Shown piece by piece: positions 1 to 10,934 of a stretch of 64,000 bases of DNA. The notes under the pieces were generated by a model. The model was given only the letters and a program-made list of their open reading frames with translations. It ran no database searches and was not told the origin of the DNA. Position numbers and translations under genes: made by a program. Numbering within the stretch: position 1 is the first letter of the stretch; every line of letters starts with the position of its first letter. The stretch spans positions 463,185-527,184 of the forward strand of contig NW_022985465.1 in assembly GCF_010093595.1 (NCBI RefSeq), in the 5' to 3' direction. The stretch is from Mytilinidion resinicola (taxonomy: Eukaryota; Ascomycota; Dothideomycetes; Mytilinidiales; Mytilinidiaceae).

Positions 1-1853
1 CAGAGCGAAACTCTAGCTGATGTGTGGATTCACTGTGATCAAAGCTGGCCTGGTCAAGGAGAGAAGAAATGGAGGCATTGGGTATCGGCCACGCGTGAAA
101 TCCTATATTCATGACGGCAGAGGATTTCGTTGAATGGTTTTTTATTCTGTGGCACTGTTCAACTCCTAAGGGTGGTAAGTCACTCAATTATCACAGGATA
201 ACGGACAATTTTGACATAGGAAACAGAAGACGTAGGGGAATCGCAACGCTCGTGTGGCCAAAACCAAGCCGGGTTCCTATGCGGCGCTCGACCTTATTCG
301 CGTCATCCTCGGAAGTCCCTGCTGGCCTTTCAAGCTCCCTTGGCCCGTGGCCCGCCCTGCCATGGCGCGAACGGCGCTGGCGGAGGCTTCTGCTCCAGGA
401 ATTCCGGCTTCTTCTAGCCCAACCTCGACCAAGCGATGGGCACTGGCGACATCGTCTACGCCGGAAGCAACACCTACATCCGCGACGTCTTCATCTTCAC
501 CGCCCGAGTCCGCGATGTCGCCCAATCCGCGGCGAGGACCTTGCCAAGGCCCGCTTGCCGCAGTGATGCGCTTGAGCAGGTAATCGAGGAGCTGGAGGGC
601 AGTGCCACGACTGAGGGCCAGGCGGGGGCAGGATGACTCAGCAGGACTCGATTGGAGCTTTGAGGAACTCACGACGGAACTCACTAGGTGAGTTGCCGCG
701 TGAGTCAGCCAAATTGTGTGAAGGAGGAAACTGTATTTAAGGACATGGTCTTCACCGAGATAACTTTCCTCTGCATAGTCAATTCATTGTTGTACTCCCA
801 GCTGAAGAACGCGAAGGCCGTGAGCCGAGCGGGGAGGCCTCGAAGGAGATTATAGCAGCCCGGTGCCCATCTTCTTGGTGGCGACCGGCACCACTCCATA
901 GCCAGTGCCGAAGTCAACACTGTGTATGTCGGTGTGGCTGCCACAGCGGAGGGCCTCCATCACTTGTCGCACAGGCCCGATGAAGCGGTCCCAGCGCCTC
1001 GAACTTCCCCTCAAACGCGTTGTATGTGGCGCGAGCCTGTCTCGCGAACCATGTTGCTAGGGCAGTGGAGAGACGATCGTTCGGTGGTGTAGGGTGAGAT
1101 AGGACGAGGTGGAAGGAGTGAGGCGATAGCAGGTCCGGCACGTTGGTGTGCTGATCGGAGAGGGTGGTGAGGCGGTCGGAAGAGTGAGAAGGTCGAGCAG
1201 CGACGATGATTGGAGCCTGTGACACTGGTTAGTGTAAGGAACGCGAGCCAGAGTGAGGACTTCGGTCAGGCGCTTCTAGATCATTGCCGCCGTGATTGCG
1301 CTGCCGTCCGGGTCGGGAGGAAGTGTATTAGGGTGCTGAAGAGGAGCTCGATGACGAGATTGCGACGGCGGGGGTCTCTAGAATCGCGACGGCGGGGTCT
1401 CTAGAATCGCGACGAGCTCGCGGATTCGGCGACGCTGCGGAAGCAGAGGACGGCGAGTATAGGACGTTGTGATGGCTGCTGTCGTGGAGAGGGTGTCGCA
1501 GAGCTGGTGTTGCGGGGCGTCGCGGAATCGAAGCCGGTGACGGCGGCGAGGTCGCAGTAACGTTATGCGGAGCTTAAAACATTAGTTACCAGACTTCAAC
1601 CCAGGAAATGAAATTCAGTCAGTAATTGACACTTGCCTCTTGAGGATAGATTTTATCTCGGAACACAATTGCCGACTCTCCCTTAATCCCTCTTGGTTGT
1701 CGCATGCCAAACCGGAGGCTACTAAGGCGACCGTGGCTCTACACCGGAGTAATAACCTCCGTTTTTAAGGCACGGGCCACAACACCAAATAGCCCCTGAT
1801 TCTCATGCTTCAAAATCATAACAAACCTCATAACATCAATTCTCAGCCAAATT
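1..1853. other. Decayed gene-poor stretch
   Basis: No gene is supported. Several short overlapping open frames occur on both strands (the best are 914-1225 minus, 103 codons, and 436-636 plus), but none shows a family I recognise and they conflict with one another. The GC-rich part at 1300-1560 contains a tandem duplication listed separately. This may be decayed coding sequence, because frame fragments on the minus strand at 277-944 read on from the 914-1225 frame with stops. Confidence 0.4.
1362..1408. repeat. Tandem duplication of a 23-24 bp unit
   Basis: The unit beginning GCGACGGCGGGG and ending CTCTAGAATC occurs twice head to tail, differing by one G in a G run. It is followed by the start of a third copy (GCGAC). 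Confidence 0.8.
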
Positions 1854-2462
1854 ATGCCTCGTGTTCTGAAGCAAGCCCCCAAGCGAAAATCCCGCCCGCG
1901 CCACTTCACCCCACCTTCTGATCTTGTTCACAGCCCCGGGAACAAGGAGAACTACACCATTCCGAAGACACCATCACACTGTGGAGTATTCTGGGGCAAG
2001 CTCTATGCACAACACTGGGGCAGAACCGCCACAGCTGAAGATATTCAGATTATCACTGGTGTATCTAAGGACTCTCAGCACACAATTCTAGCATCAAATC
2101 AGCCAAGATCACATCACAACCAAGGGCATGAGTTAAGAGGTCGCAAAAGAGCTCTTTCTCCTAGCGACACTGCACGAATTGCGAGCCTGGTGAAGGATAG
2201 AGAGATATACCCAAAAGAATCAAGTCAGCGCCATGGGAGGATCTTGCTATTAACGCCGGTGCTGAGCCCCCAGAAACCTGGCATTTCAAGCCCCCTGAGT
2301 ACCGGGCTTGTGAAGCACAGTCAATTCTCAGGGCATGCAAGAAGGATGAAGGAATTGGCAACTATATTATGGAAGAAGAAACCCATAGAATCAAGCGACC
2401 AAAAGGCAACTTCTGGCGCCATCAACCAGAGTTTGTTCACAGAAAAGAGACCTCAAGCCTGA
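1854..2462 (+). pseudogene. Transposase-like helix-turn-helix protein relic
   Basis: The 202-codon frame starts with an ATG and a basic leader (KQAPKRKSRPR). It then has a helix-turn-helix-like segment of the kind seen at the N-terminus of fungal Tc1/mariner-type transposases: GVSK, a short helix, SHHNQ, then RGRKRALS before another helix. From about 2222 the likely continuation switches frame (PWED,LAINAG), and the catalytic DDE region is absent. So this looks like the DNA-binding part of a transposase that lost its catalytic half. What I see is the motif pattern; the family name is inference. It runs directly into a protein-kinase fragment. Confidence 0.4.
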
Positions 2463-2898
2463 CAATATTCTTGTCAAAACCTATAACCCACCAGATTGCA
2501 CGATTACTGATTTCGGCTGCGCCTCGGAGGAAAAGGAAATTGAGTATGATTGGCCAGGGACGGTACCTTATTTGGCTCCTGAACAAGTTGAAAAGCAAAC
2601 CCACGGTCCTCCTGTCGACTGTTTGGCTTGTGGCCTAATCGGGTCAGAACTGATTCGTAGACCACGAAGTACTGGCCGACTTTGGCCAGGGGAACAGCTA
2701 GAAATACTCCAGACATGGCTATCAGAGTCTAACTCTTCGATTGCCGATTGCTGCGAGGCCATGCTAGATCCTCACCCCAACTCGCGTATGACGATCAAAC
2801 AAGCGGTTGCTCAGATTAAGAGTAATCGAAACCAAGAGACAGTGGCAGTGTTCACTGCAAGTCATAATGAGGAAGTGAGCAAGAAAAGGAGATATTGA
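2391..2898 (+). pseudogene. Protein kinase C-lobe fragment
   Basis: In the frame starting near 2391 the sequence gives RDLKPDNILV (catalytic loop, with Lys where the His of HRD is expected), then ITDFG (Mg-binding DFG) and GTVPYLAPEQ (the APE end of the activation segment). A helical C-lobe with HPNSRMTIKQA follows and the frame stops at 2898. The N-lobe, with the glycine loop, the ATP-binding Lys and the alpha-C Glu, is not found upstream, where stops lie at about 2347 and 2389. It therefore cannot be an active kinase. Its frame overlaps the end of the transposase-like relic, so the two may have been joined by transposition. Confidence 0.6.
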
Positions 2899-3939
2899 AC
2901 CTGCGAGCAAGACTGCAAACCCGAGCGTTTAGACCTCAATCACGTCATAGTACGACCCAGCCTTCAATCTTTCCAATGAACCTCTCAGCTAATAGGATTC
3001 AAGATCTTTGTAAGCTGAAGTCGTCCACTCCTTCCATAGAGGGGTGCACCATCCAACGAAATCACCAAAGCGTCGTGCCCTATCTTCTGCTTCGGGTTTG
3101 CACCGGGCAACGTGGACCAGTAGAGAAACCCGCCGGAGCCGGGGCAACCACGTTCTCAGCGAGTTGATCAATGGCTACTTCATCCGAGCAGGGAACCTCC
3201 CAAATATCGTCTCTTTTCTTGCTTGTATTGGCTTGCGCTAGCGGGCGAACCTGGCTACTTCAAGATACTGTTCATTTGGCAGTGCGTAAATACACATTTT
3301 GTGGTCGCCATCGTTTAACGTCAGCTCCGGGCAGAGAACTGACGGATCGGCTGGTCGCTCTACCAGATCTTCAACTAGATCTTTGGCTAGCTCTTTAGCT
3401 AGCTCTTTGGCTGAATTTTTCCACTAGCTGCTTACCTAATAGTGCGTCGAGGCTTTCTCCGGGGTCGCTGCCGCTAAATATCTGCTCAGGGGAGTTGAGC
3501 TAGTAGCTTAGCAAGCTTCCCTACTGGCTGCTCCCCTGGCTTAGCTGCTCGCAGTGTATCAAGGCGAGTTTTCTTGTCGATTTCATTCGCCGTAAGCATG
3601 GGGTTGTGAGCTGGTTGCTCCATGGACTTGATTGATTGTGTATCAAGGTGTTCCTCGATTTCACTGTCGTTTCTCGTCAATCCAATGAGAGCCTCGACTC
3701 GCGCTTCTAATGTGAAGGTGATGTGATGGCTCATCCGGGTGCTCGATATGATCTTCAAGCCCGCCCGGAGATTTAATCTCCCGGTCAGATGCTGTCGCAA
3801 GTAACTTGAGCTTCAAATGCAGCATCTAACATTCCAGTAGCTCCCAGAGAAGGTGACTCACGATGATATTCGGGGGATGCTGGTGAATTTCTAGATTCTC
3901 GGATGGTTCCTGAGCAGGTACAATTATTAATTAACGGTT
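2899..3939. other. Intergenic, one weak minus-strand frame
   Basis: A minus frame at 3486-3800 (104 codons) has coding-like composition (Leu/Ala/Glu/Lys-rich, ending KLAKLLAQLP) but no recognisable domain. Around 3370-3415 there is a short degenerate repeat of GCTAGCTCTTT-like units. Nothing else is supported. Confidence 0.35.
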
Positions 3940-3947
3940 TTGAAAAG

Positions 3948-4535
3948 GGGGGCAGATAAACGAACACCCCCTTTTGAGTAACCGCACATCCCCTTTCGAG
4001 TAACCGCACACCCCCTTTCGAGTAACCACACACCCCCCCTTTCATCTAATCTTCTGATTGGCTCGGAGGGCTGGAACCTTGCTCCGGGCATTTATTTTCA
4101 CGTGCATCTACACGTGTATAGCCTTGCCGATTTGTATAGCCTCACGCATAGCCTTACGTACGAGCTCACGTACGGCTATATTTACAGCTACACTGTAAAA
4201 TGGAGAGGCTATATAGCCATGCCGATTTGTATAGCCTCACGTATAGCCTCACGTACAAGCTCACGTACAAGCTCACATACGGCCATATATACAGCTGCAC
4301 AAATCAGATAGTCTGCGCTGCAGGCTATATAGCCATGTAATTGCTTGTGTTGTACGTAGCCGATTTGAAGAGAGCATTTGGAATTAGTGAGCAAGTTAAG
4401 CGAGCGAATCGGAGGCTACGGAGCAGCCCTCCGAGCAAATCAGAAGGCGGTGAAGTGACAGGGGGAAGGGGGTGTGTGGTTACTCGAAAAGGGCTGTGCG
4501 GTTACTCAAAAGGGGGTGTGTGTTTATCTGCCCCC
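3948..4535. mobile_element. hAT-like nonautonomous element A (588 bp)
   Basis: The ends are perfect 14-bp inverted repeats, GGGGGCAGATAAAC and its complement, flanked by the 8-bp direct duplication TTGAAAAG (3940-3947 and 4536-4543). Imperfect inverted similarity reaches about 150 bp inward and includes repeated TGAGTAACCGCACA-type units and a TCTGATTGGCTCGGAG block shared with elements B and C. The middle (about 4125-4300) is made of 12-bp units such as GAGCTCACGTAC. An 8-bp target duplication is the hAT hallmark. No transposase is encoded, so it must be mobilised in trans. Confidence 0.85.
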
Positions 4536-4713
4536 TTGAAAAGACATAAGTTAGTTTATTAAGTTGATTGAGTCTTGGCACTCAATTCAATCAACTGGGG
4601 CATCGTAGGAGCCCATTCTTGCTCCCTCTAGACGTGGGCGTTCACCTTCTGCTGGCGATTCCAATGCGCCAGCGTTATAGGAACCGGCTATGGCTCCCCG
4701 GACGGCTTCCTGA

Positions 4714-5113
4714 CTAGTTGCCGGCACCGCCGCCATATCCGCCGCCTCCGCCGAAGCGTCCACCGTATCCTGCTCTATAGCTACCTCCGCCGCCGTAGCC
4801 TCCACCCCCACGGCCTCCGCCATAGCCACCTCCTCCACCGCCACGGGAGTATCCCCCTCCGCCTCCGCCTCTGCTGGACCGCTCGGAAGCCTTGTCAACG
4901 CGGATGGTTCGGCCATCGAACTCGACGTTGTTCATGTTTTCGATCGTTTGGTTGGCCTCGCCCTGCTAAAAGAAGCGAACAAAGCCGAATCCGCGGCTAC
5001 GGCCAGTGTCACGGTCCTTTTGCCTCTTCGACGGTGCCGAACTCGTCAAACTTGGTGCGGAGGGTGGCATCATCGGTGTGCCAGGCAAGGCCGCCAATGA
5101 ATAGCTTGGACAT
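4714..5113 (-). pseudogene. Glycine-rich RRM RNA-binding protein pseudogene
   Basis: Reading leftward from ATG at 5113-5111 gives [14 protein letters not shown] (RNP-2 region of an RRM). The frame then shifts near 5018, and RSRGFGFVRF (RNP-1) follows in another frame. That frame meets TAG at 4968-4966 and continues as [20 protein letters not shown] and a Gly/Tyr/Arg-rich tail to 4714. The order RRM then RGG/GGYGGG tail is that of the small glycine-rich RNA-binding proteins found in most fungi, which bind RNA and act in mRNA metabolism. One frameshift and one stop make this copy non-coding. No intron is seen, so a processed retrocopy is possible; that is inference. Confidence 0.8.
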
Positions 5114-5412
5114 GGTGTTGTGGTGTTCGGACAGCGCTTTTTGATTCTGGGTTCACGAGAGTAACGGGTGGCAGCGCACGGTGAGTTGGTGCGCAGGTTG
5201 GTAGAAGAAGAGCTAATAGAAAGGTTGTTGTAGGCGCAAGAGTTTGCGACATGTGGGTGTAGGTGAGGAGGGTTGGTAGAGTGCAGAAGCTTTTGGCAGC
5301 TGGCACAATTGAATGAGGATAACATGAGTTGTATTAAGGTGCTAGCGAGTGGCTATACTTCGACCAAGCAGAGGCCGGTTTCTACTATGCTTAATCCCTT
5401 CGAATCGCAGAT

Positions 5413-6201
5413 ATGGATTTTGGGACCCTTGAGCCGCTGGATTTCGATACTTGGGCGCCTCTCCTGAACAACCCCAATCGTGCAATCGATATCAGCAACA
5501 CTACACCCAACACATCCTTTCACATCTTTGACCTTTACTCACCTACTCATAAAGGCCCACTCTGGCAAGATCAGACAATACCTACTTATGAGGCGTGGCA
5601 AACGATAAGTTCGGCACAAGATTTGAGTGCTGTTCCACGGCAGAACGCGGCCTCCCTCACGGCCGGCACTGGAGTCCTCGATGATCCGCAAACGTCAAAC
5701 CCGGAAACCATATTGCCGTCATCCCCTCAAGCGCTAGAAAAATGCTCTTGCCTCCACAAACTGCTCCTGATCACCGAGCACTTGGACCACCATTCGGCGA
5801 CCGGCCCCTGCTTCAACACCCTAGCCGTTTTTCACCGAGTCGTCCAAATCTGCGAACGATACGTGCAATGTAAAGAATGCGACGAATCTCTGGCCGAGAT
5901 ACTTTGCGTTGCAGCTTTGCGCCGGGCATCAGTGTGCAACAGACAAATTGCTTCGGTGACGCAAGGTACCGCTTTCGCGGCCGCTGAGGAGAGGAAATTC
6001 CGATGCAAGATCGGTCGCTTTGAGACGGATATTGTTCTCGACGTGTGGATATACAAAGCTGTGCTTTTGAGTGAGCTACAGCGGGCTTCAAGCATTGCAA
6101 CGGAGGTTGAAATGATTCTGGGCCCTGGCAGCGTGAAGAGGCGTCTGGTAGACTCTAACGCGACGTTACCATCAAGATATTGTGAAAAGCGTTCACAATG
6201 A
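5413..6201 (+). CDS. AflR-like regulator lacking zinc cluster
   Basis: This is a 262-codon frame from ATG. Residues ~110-245 look like the C-terminal AflR domain of fungal secondary-metabolite regulators: a Cys-containing start (KCSCLHKLL), a central FHRVVQICERYVQCKEC segment, and a final helix LLSELQRASSIATEVEMIL. The expected N-terminal Zn2Cys6 DNA-binding cluster is absent. A stop lies in frame just upstream (~5392), and the 300 bp before it reach the RRM pseudogene without any Cys cluster. It may be a truncated gene, or its first exon may have been lost. It sits beside a transporter relic and an isocyanide synthase, as a pathway regulator would. The domain match is by eye. Confidence 0.55.
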   Translation: MDFGTLEPLDFDTWAPLLNNPNRAIDISNTTPNTSFHIFDLYSPTHKGPLWQDQTIPTYEAWQTISSAQDLSAVPRQNAASLTAGTGVLDDPQTSNPETILPSSPQALEKCSCLHKLLLITEHLDHHSATGPCFNTLAVFHRVVQICERYVQCKECDESLAEILCVAALRRASVCNRQIASVTQGTAFAAAEERKFRCKIGRFETDIVLDVWIYKAVLLSELQRASSIATEVEMILGPGSVKRRLVDSNATLPSRYCEKRSQ

Positions 6202-6257
6202 TATCCAAGCTACCCTGTATTCTCTTCAGAGTCCCTGAACTTCTAAAACTCTATCTT

Positions 6258-7264
6258 TCATACCTCTAGTTGAACAATCATGAAGGCCGCAATGAGTCCT
6301 GAGAGTGCACCTGATCGGAGTACCCACCCAATAACATCCTTCACGTCAAAGTGTGATAACGCAAAAAGGAGGAAGCTATCGATCAGAGCAGAAATCATTT
6401 GCGGCGCTGAAATCTCTAAATTGTGCAGCCCCATGGCACTTCCAATGCAGAGTCCAGCGCGCTTGCTGCCTCTTCCGGTTGAATTGGTATGCTCGTTGGC
6501 TGGTGCAGCTTCGCTCAGCTTCGCAAGGTCGTACCCGATCAATACGGATGGTACCCAAATGGTGACTGCCCAGCTTTCCCCGGTCATCGAGAGGAGCATC
6601 ATTCCACCAGGTAGCTGTTGATGAAAATGGTGGAGGAGGTAGCGACGGAAAAAAGAATATGGGATGAAGCCCATAAATGAGCCAGTGTCTGTCGGCTATT
6701 CTTTGTCGACAGCTTTGCCATGGACAGTGGCATTGCGAAAACGACGAAGAGTCTAATGAGCCAAGTTATAAATCCCGTCAAGTTACCCAGGCGCACTGCT
6801 TCGTACCATAGTTCGTCATGCTCGGCAATTGCAAGTTTTAGTCTTCCGTTCGTCATATCATTCAGATCAGGCAATGCAATGAGGGGCCGAATTGACTAAC
6901 AGAGGTCACTTTTGTAACTGTAAGTCTTGGTTAGATTGTCTCTTATGAAGAAGATGTACTGACTGACCTGGAACTGTAAAATAGAATTGGAAACCACCCG
7001 AGCCACGAAGCAAATTGCACAGACCTTCATCGAGAGTTCTGGCATCCTCCTGGCAGCGTCGGATAAGTTCGCAAGAATAGAACCATTGTATAGGTCTTCA
7101 GAACTTCTATCTAGAGACGTCTGACGTTCTTGTATCGATATGCGCGTGAGGCCTGTCGTACATATCAAGACTACGGCGGCAACCAGTACCAGTGAGTGGA
7201 ATCTATCATGACCGAGAGGTATCCATTTCGAAACATCTGTGAAGCCTATTGCGCACATGGACAC
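6258..7264 (-). pseudogene. Sugar/H+ symporter-like (GPH/SUT type) transporter, half gene
   Basis: Three minus-strand frames assemble into the C-terminal half of a multi-pass transporter. First comes 7264-6968 (DAARRMPE loop and membrane helices), then a putative intron of about 72 nt (6897-6968, GTCAGT to TTAG), then 6896-6599. A one-base frame change near 6610 leads to 6620-6258. The last part has GESWAVTIWVPSVLIG, then SAMGLHNLEISAPQMISALI and a final helix IGWVLRSGALSGLIAAFMI, the arrangement of fungal SUT-like GPH sugar symporters. The first six helices are missing upstream. The frameshift and missing half mean it is probably dead. Confidence 0.6.
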
Positions 7265-7882
7265 ATTTCCTAGACTCGAAAACCTACTTGCCTAGGCGTT
7301 CTGCGCTCTGTGTCACGTGTGCGAAGATCCTGGTCCACGGTGCAATGTCTTGGCTGCAGTTGTCCACAAGATCTATACAGTGCAGTACTAGCTTTGCCTC
7401 ACAGGATCAAAGGTATTGTGCACGAGCACGTGATCGTCCCGCTCGGGGTGGCCGAAGCGTTCGAAAGTTCCGGAGTATATCGAAAGATCCGAAGTATTCG
7501 AAGTCTAAGCGAGCATAGAATCAGTGTCACCCCCCAAGATACCAATTAGTCTCTCAGAAGACGACCGGTAATCCGCCCCAACTAATCCTCGCTAGGCCGA
7601 TCGCTGCAAACGTGGGCCGACTCAGTCGAGTTATCACAAAGTCCAGGTTATCAGTCGGCGAGCATAGGGTGATTATCGCCTTATGCTCGCCGATGCCAAG
7701 TGCTTGCTGTAGAATACAGCGGATGAACCGAAGATATCTAATCTACCAGTGCTTCCTATAGTCAACCAATCTTCAATCGCATATCCAACCCTCATTAGTA
7801 AATTGGCTTCAGTTCAGATTGTCAGCGAATTTCTAACCGATCATGGCAATGACCAAGCCATTCTGTCTCGGCCCTCGGGTGA
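7265..7882. other. Intergenic between transporter relic and isocyanide synthase
   Basis: No supported gene. A perfect 12-bp hairpin stem (TCGGCGAGCATA at 7655-7666 with its complement at 7682-7693, 15-nt loop) lies in the middle. A plus frame at 7749-8009 overlaps the next gene and may hold a lost first exon; I cannot show a splice that joins it. Confidence 0.5.
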
Positions 7883-9289
7883 TTCTCACATCTTTCGAGA
7901 GGAGATATCAAGCCCATCGAACGGGTTTCCGTTGAAAGCATTCCTTTGTCTGACCCTGAGTCTCTCTCAGAAACCTCCTCAGCAAACACTCCCATCACTA
8001 AGGAATTAGTAGACCAGCAAGGGCTCACTAAAGACAAGGCACCGCACGAGACCACTGCAGCTCAAATCCTCAGCATCATCGAGAGCTATGGTGTCCATTT
8101 CGAAAGGGGAATTGGGTCCTGGGACGCCTTTGACAAATTCCTCCCAGTGGTGGCAAAGCAGGTTGAGCGTAATGAGCGTGTTCGCCTCCTTCTTCCAGGC
8201 TTCCCATTCAAGTCACCGAATTCTAAAGACCTGGTACTTGGTACCATGCCGGATCTAGGCGAAGAGCTTGCCCTCGCTCATCTGAATGGCCTTTGCGAAA
8301 ATATCTCAACCGTCTATGGACAAGGAGCTGAAGTTCAAATCTGCTCAGATGGCGTCGTATACAACGGTACCTTTGCGCTTTGGCCGTAGCTGAAGATGAT
8401 CTTTGCGAACCAGATCTGCTGACCTTCAACAGATCTTGTAGGCGTTCCCGATGAAACTGTCTGGGATTATGGCGAAGCACTGAGAGAAGTCGCTGTGAGA
8501 AACGGTCTGCACAACATTACGTTTATTCGACTTTCGGACTTGCTGGATCATCCCGGGCATCACTACGATGGCAGGGAAAGCGCGAAAGCCTATTATGCTC
8601 AGCATGTCCCTCGCATTCGCAGAGAACTGGTCTACCGTTACGGGGACCCGGATTTCGACGTTGAACTTGCTATCAAGTCCGATAAAGACGTGGCGTTAAC
8701 GTATTCGACCTGTGACGCAGTCTTGACAAAGGACCTTGCTGGAAATGATCGGAATCAATCAATGTTCCCCGAAGCCGTTGCACAAAGCATGCTTATTCGC
8801 GGGAAGGCGCATGGTACCGCCCTACAGGCCAATCGCAGGGATTTCATTCGCCTATCTATTCACGACTCCGTCGGCAAGGGAAAGCTTTCAGTTTCTTTAA
8901 TACCTCATGAAAGAGGCTCCATTGGATTGATGCCATGGCGCTCCTCCGTTGCAATCGATGCCGATGGTTCTTATCGCACTGTCTACCCAGACGATGTGCG
9001 AGACACCCACGATCTTATTCGCAAGAATGGCCAACCGTACTTCTTCCGCATCAAGTCAGACCTTTTCGATTGGAGCAGCTCTGGTCTCGCGCCGTCAATA
9101 TCGAACATCTTTACCCTTGCGGTCTGATTATTCGGCCAATCAGCTTAAAAAGTGACTCTGAAAGCGTACGAAGTGTTTTACGAACGCGATGAAGACGAAG
9201 ATGACCTCGCCGACGAAGAATGGTTGACCGAGGATGATAACATAATGCAAGCTCACATGCAGCAATTGATCCACGGCGCTGAAGACTAA
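7883..9289 (+). pseudogene. Isocyanide synthase (DIT1/PvcA family), frameshifted
   Basis: The enzyme family turns the amine of an amino acid (Tyr, Trp or Val in known members) into an isonitrile using a pentose phosphate. Seen here: AAQILSIIESYG, RVRLLLPGFPFKS, MPDLGEELALAHLNGLCE, then an intron at 8367-8432 (GTACCT to CAACAG, 66 nt) that joins VVYN to DLVGVPDETVWDYG, FIRLSDLLDHP, and near the end NIEHLYPCGLIIRP. All are hallmarks of the DIT1/PvcA domain. The HLYPCGL segment is read in a shifted frame (about 9075-9150), and the original frame resumes at 9152 to the stop at 9287. These are two opposite one-base shifts. No ATG opens the frame, which is open from 7883. Either a young pseudogene or two sequence errors. 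No TauD domain is fused. Confidence 0.8.
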
Positions 9290-9292
9290 ACC

Positions 9293-10122
9293 TTGGCTCG
9301 ATGGGGCTCTATGGCGGAAACACACCGTTATGGATATCTAGTCACCCTTCTCATTGCATCCGCGACCAATTTGTCCAGGCTCTACCTTATATGGTCTGCA
9401 AGGTGTCTCGAGCCTATACTGAATCTTGCATCGATTCATCGGCCTGGGGGCCCAACCAATCTAAGGGAGCTTCATCTTGAGCACCTTGATGATCGGGATG
9501 GCTTCAACTTGTCGACGATAACCCCTCTATTCTCCTTACCTTCTCTAGATCGCCTCACGCTACACAATTGCTTTGAAGCACTCTATGAGGGGTCTGATTT
9601 TAAGCTTGCCCCCGGGTCGTCTCAACTCTCGAGCTTGATTTTACACCGCAGTGCGGTGAGCTCGAAGGCTTTGCCATCGCGTGTCCAAAACTCCAAACGC
9701 TCAGACACCATCCTTGGGATCCTTTCCGGGCCCGAAAAGAATTGATTTGGACGGCAGAAGAGCTCTTCTCCGGATTTTTCTCCTCTGCACTAAACCTCAC
9801 CGACTTGTGACTCAACTTCTCCAACCTCGATTTCAGAGATCTTCGAAAGCTTGCAAACTTGCATCTGAATTGGACCGGGATAGGCAGCTCGGATGACTTG
9901 AAGTGTGTTCCGAGCTCAATTAAGTCGCTTACTGTCACGCACTGTACTGGTCAAGTCCGAACAACTCTCAAAAAGACACATTTGTTCAATTTAGAGCAGC
10001 TCAAATTCGTCTACGAAAGCATAGAGATATTGCTAGGGAGCATTGATCAGACTATGGGTATAAAGTCTGATATAAAACTTGGGGGTGCGGAAAACACAAA
10101 GACATATTTTTCGATTAAGTAA
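9293..10122 (+). pseudogene. Leucine-rich-repeat protein relic (F-box/LRR-like)
   Basis: The first frame (9293-about 9645) has LRR-like units such as NLRELHLEHLDDR and LPSLDRLTLHNC. The reading then moves to another frame (CGELEGFAIACPKLQTLR), crosses a TGA near 9808, and goes on with LRKLANLHLNW and SSIKSLTVTHC to 10122. The repeat style is that of fungal F-box/LRR proteins, but no F-box is seen. The frame change and stop argue for a pseudogene. It starts 4 bp after the isocyanide synthase stop, with no sign of a functional link. Confidence 0.5.
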
Positions 10123-10934
10123 ACAGGCGTGTCTGAAAAGAAGTCAAATGAACTCTTGACGCTTTATCCTGCTTCCATATAAGTCACGTTTTGAGTGACT
10201 ATACCATCGTCAGTCAAACCCAAAGGTTTCACGTGATTCATTCTCAGCTCTATACAGCTTTGCTCCCCTGACATTAACGAGGTCCATCAAGGTTCCCAGT
10301 GAAGTATAAACTCCTTATCGTCGGCCTTGTCAAGCGCTAGCCTTCGTAAGCCGTCGGGCTCAATATACTGAACAAATTCTGCACAAGTTAGTTGTATTTG
10401 TCTCGAATCCAAGGCCAAATTGGGCTCAGATTGTAAGACACGTTTCTTCGAACGTAGAGCCGAATTGGGCTCTCAAGCCAGGGTATGAGCAGGGTTTCGC
10501 AAGCTGAGCTGCTTACCACCCCTGTGGAAAATCGTGGCAGGGTAACGCATTTGCCACGTTTCAGAGCACGGATTGCGTTCGATCGGACATTTTACAAGCC
10601 ACGATCGCAGTTTCACAACCTTTTTTGGACGACATGCTACGGGCGGAACGCTTCTTATTATAGCAAATAACTTATAATAGAAGAGAGCAGCCCAAACCCT
10701 CGGTCGCGTAGACCGGTCCGAGCCCCGCGCCTTCTAACGAGTGGAACGCATCGCCACTGCGGCTCGTATTGTGGGAATTCATGCGGTTGGCACTGCCATT
10801 CATGGATTGGCACGTCCCTGGCTCTTGGACGGGATCTTACTAGCGATGGCGCACGAGCGAGCCCACTTGCACATGTGAATGTCACGTTATCCTCCACTTC
10901 AACTCCAGAACCGTAACAGTTTCAGCTGTAATCA
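10123..10934. other. Intergenic, nothing supported
   Basis: Only short conflicting frames (for example 10485-10670 plus and 10658-10897 minus) without recognisable domains. This would include the 3' region of the RBR gene that ends at 10935. Confidence 0.5.
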
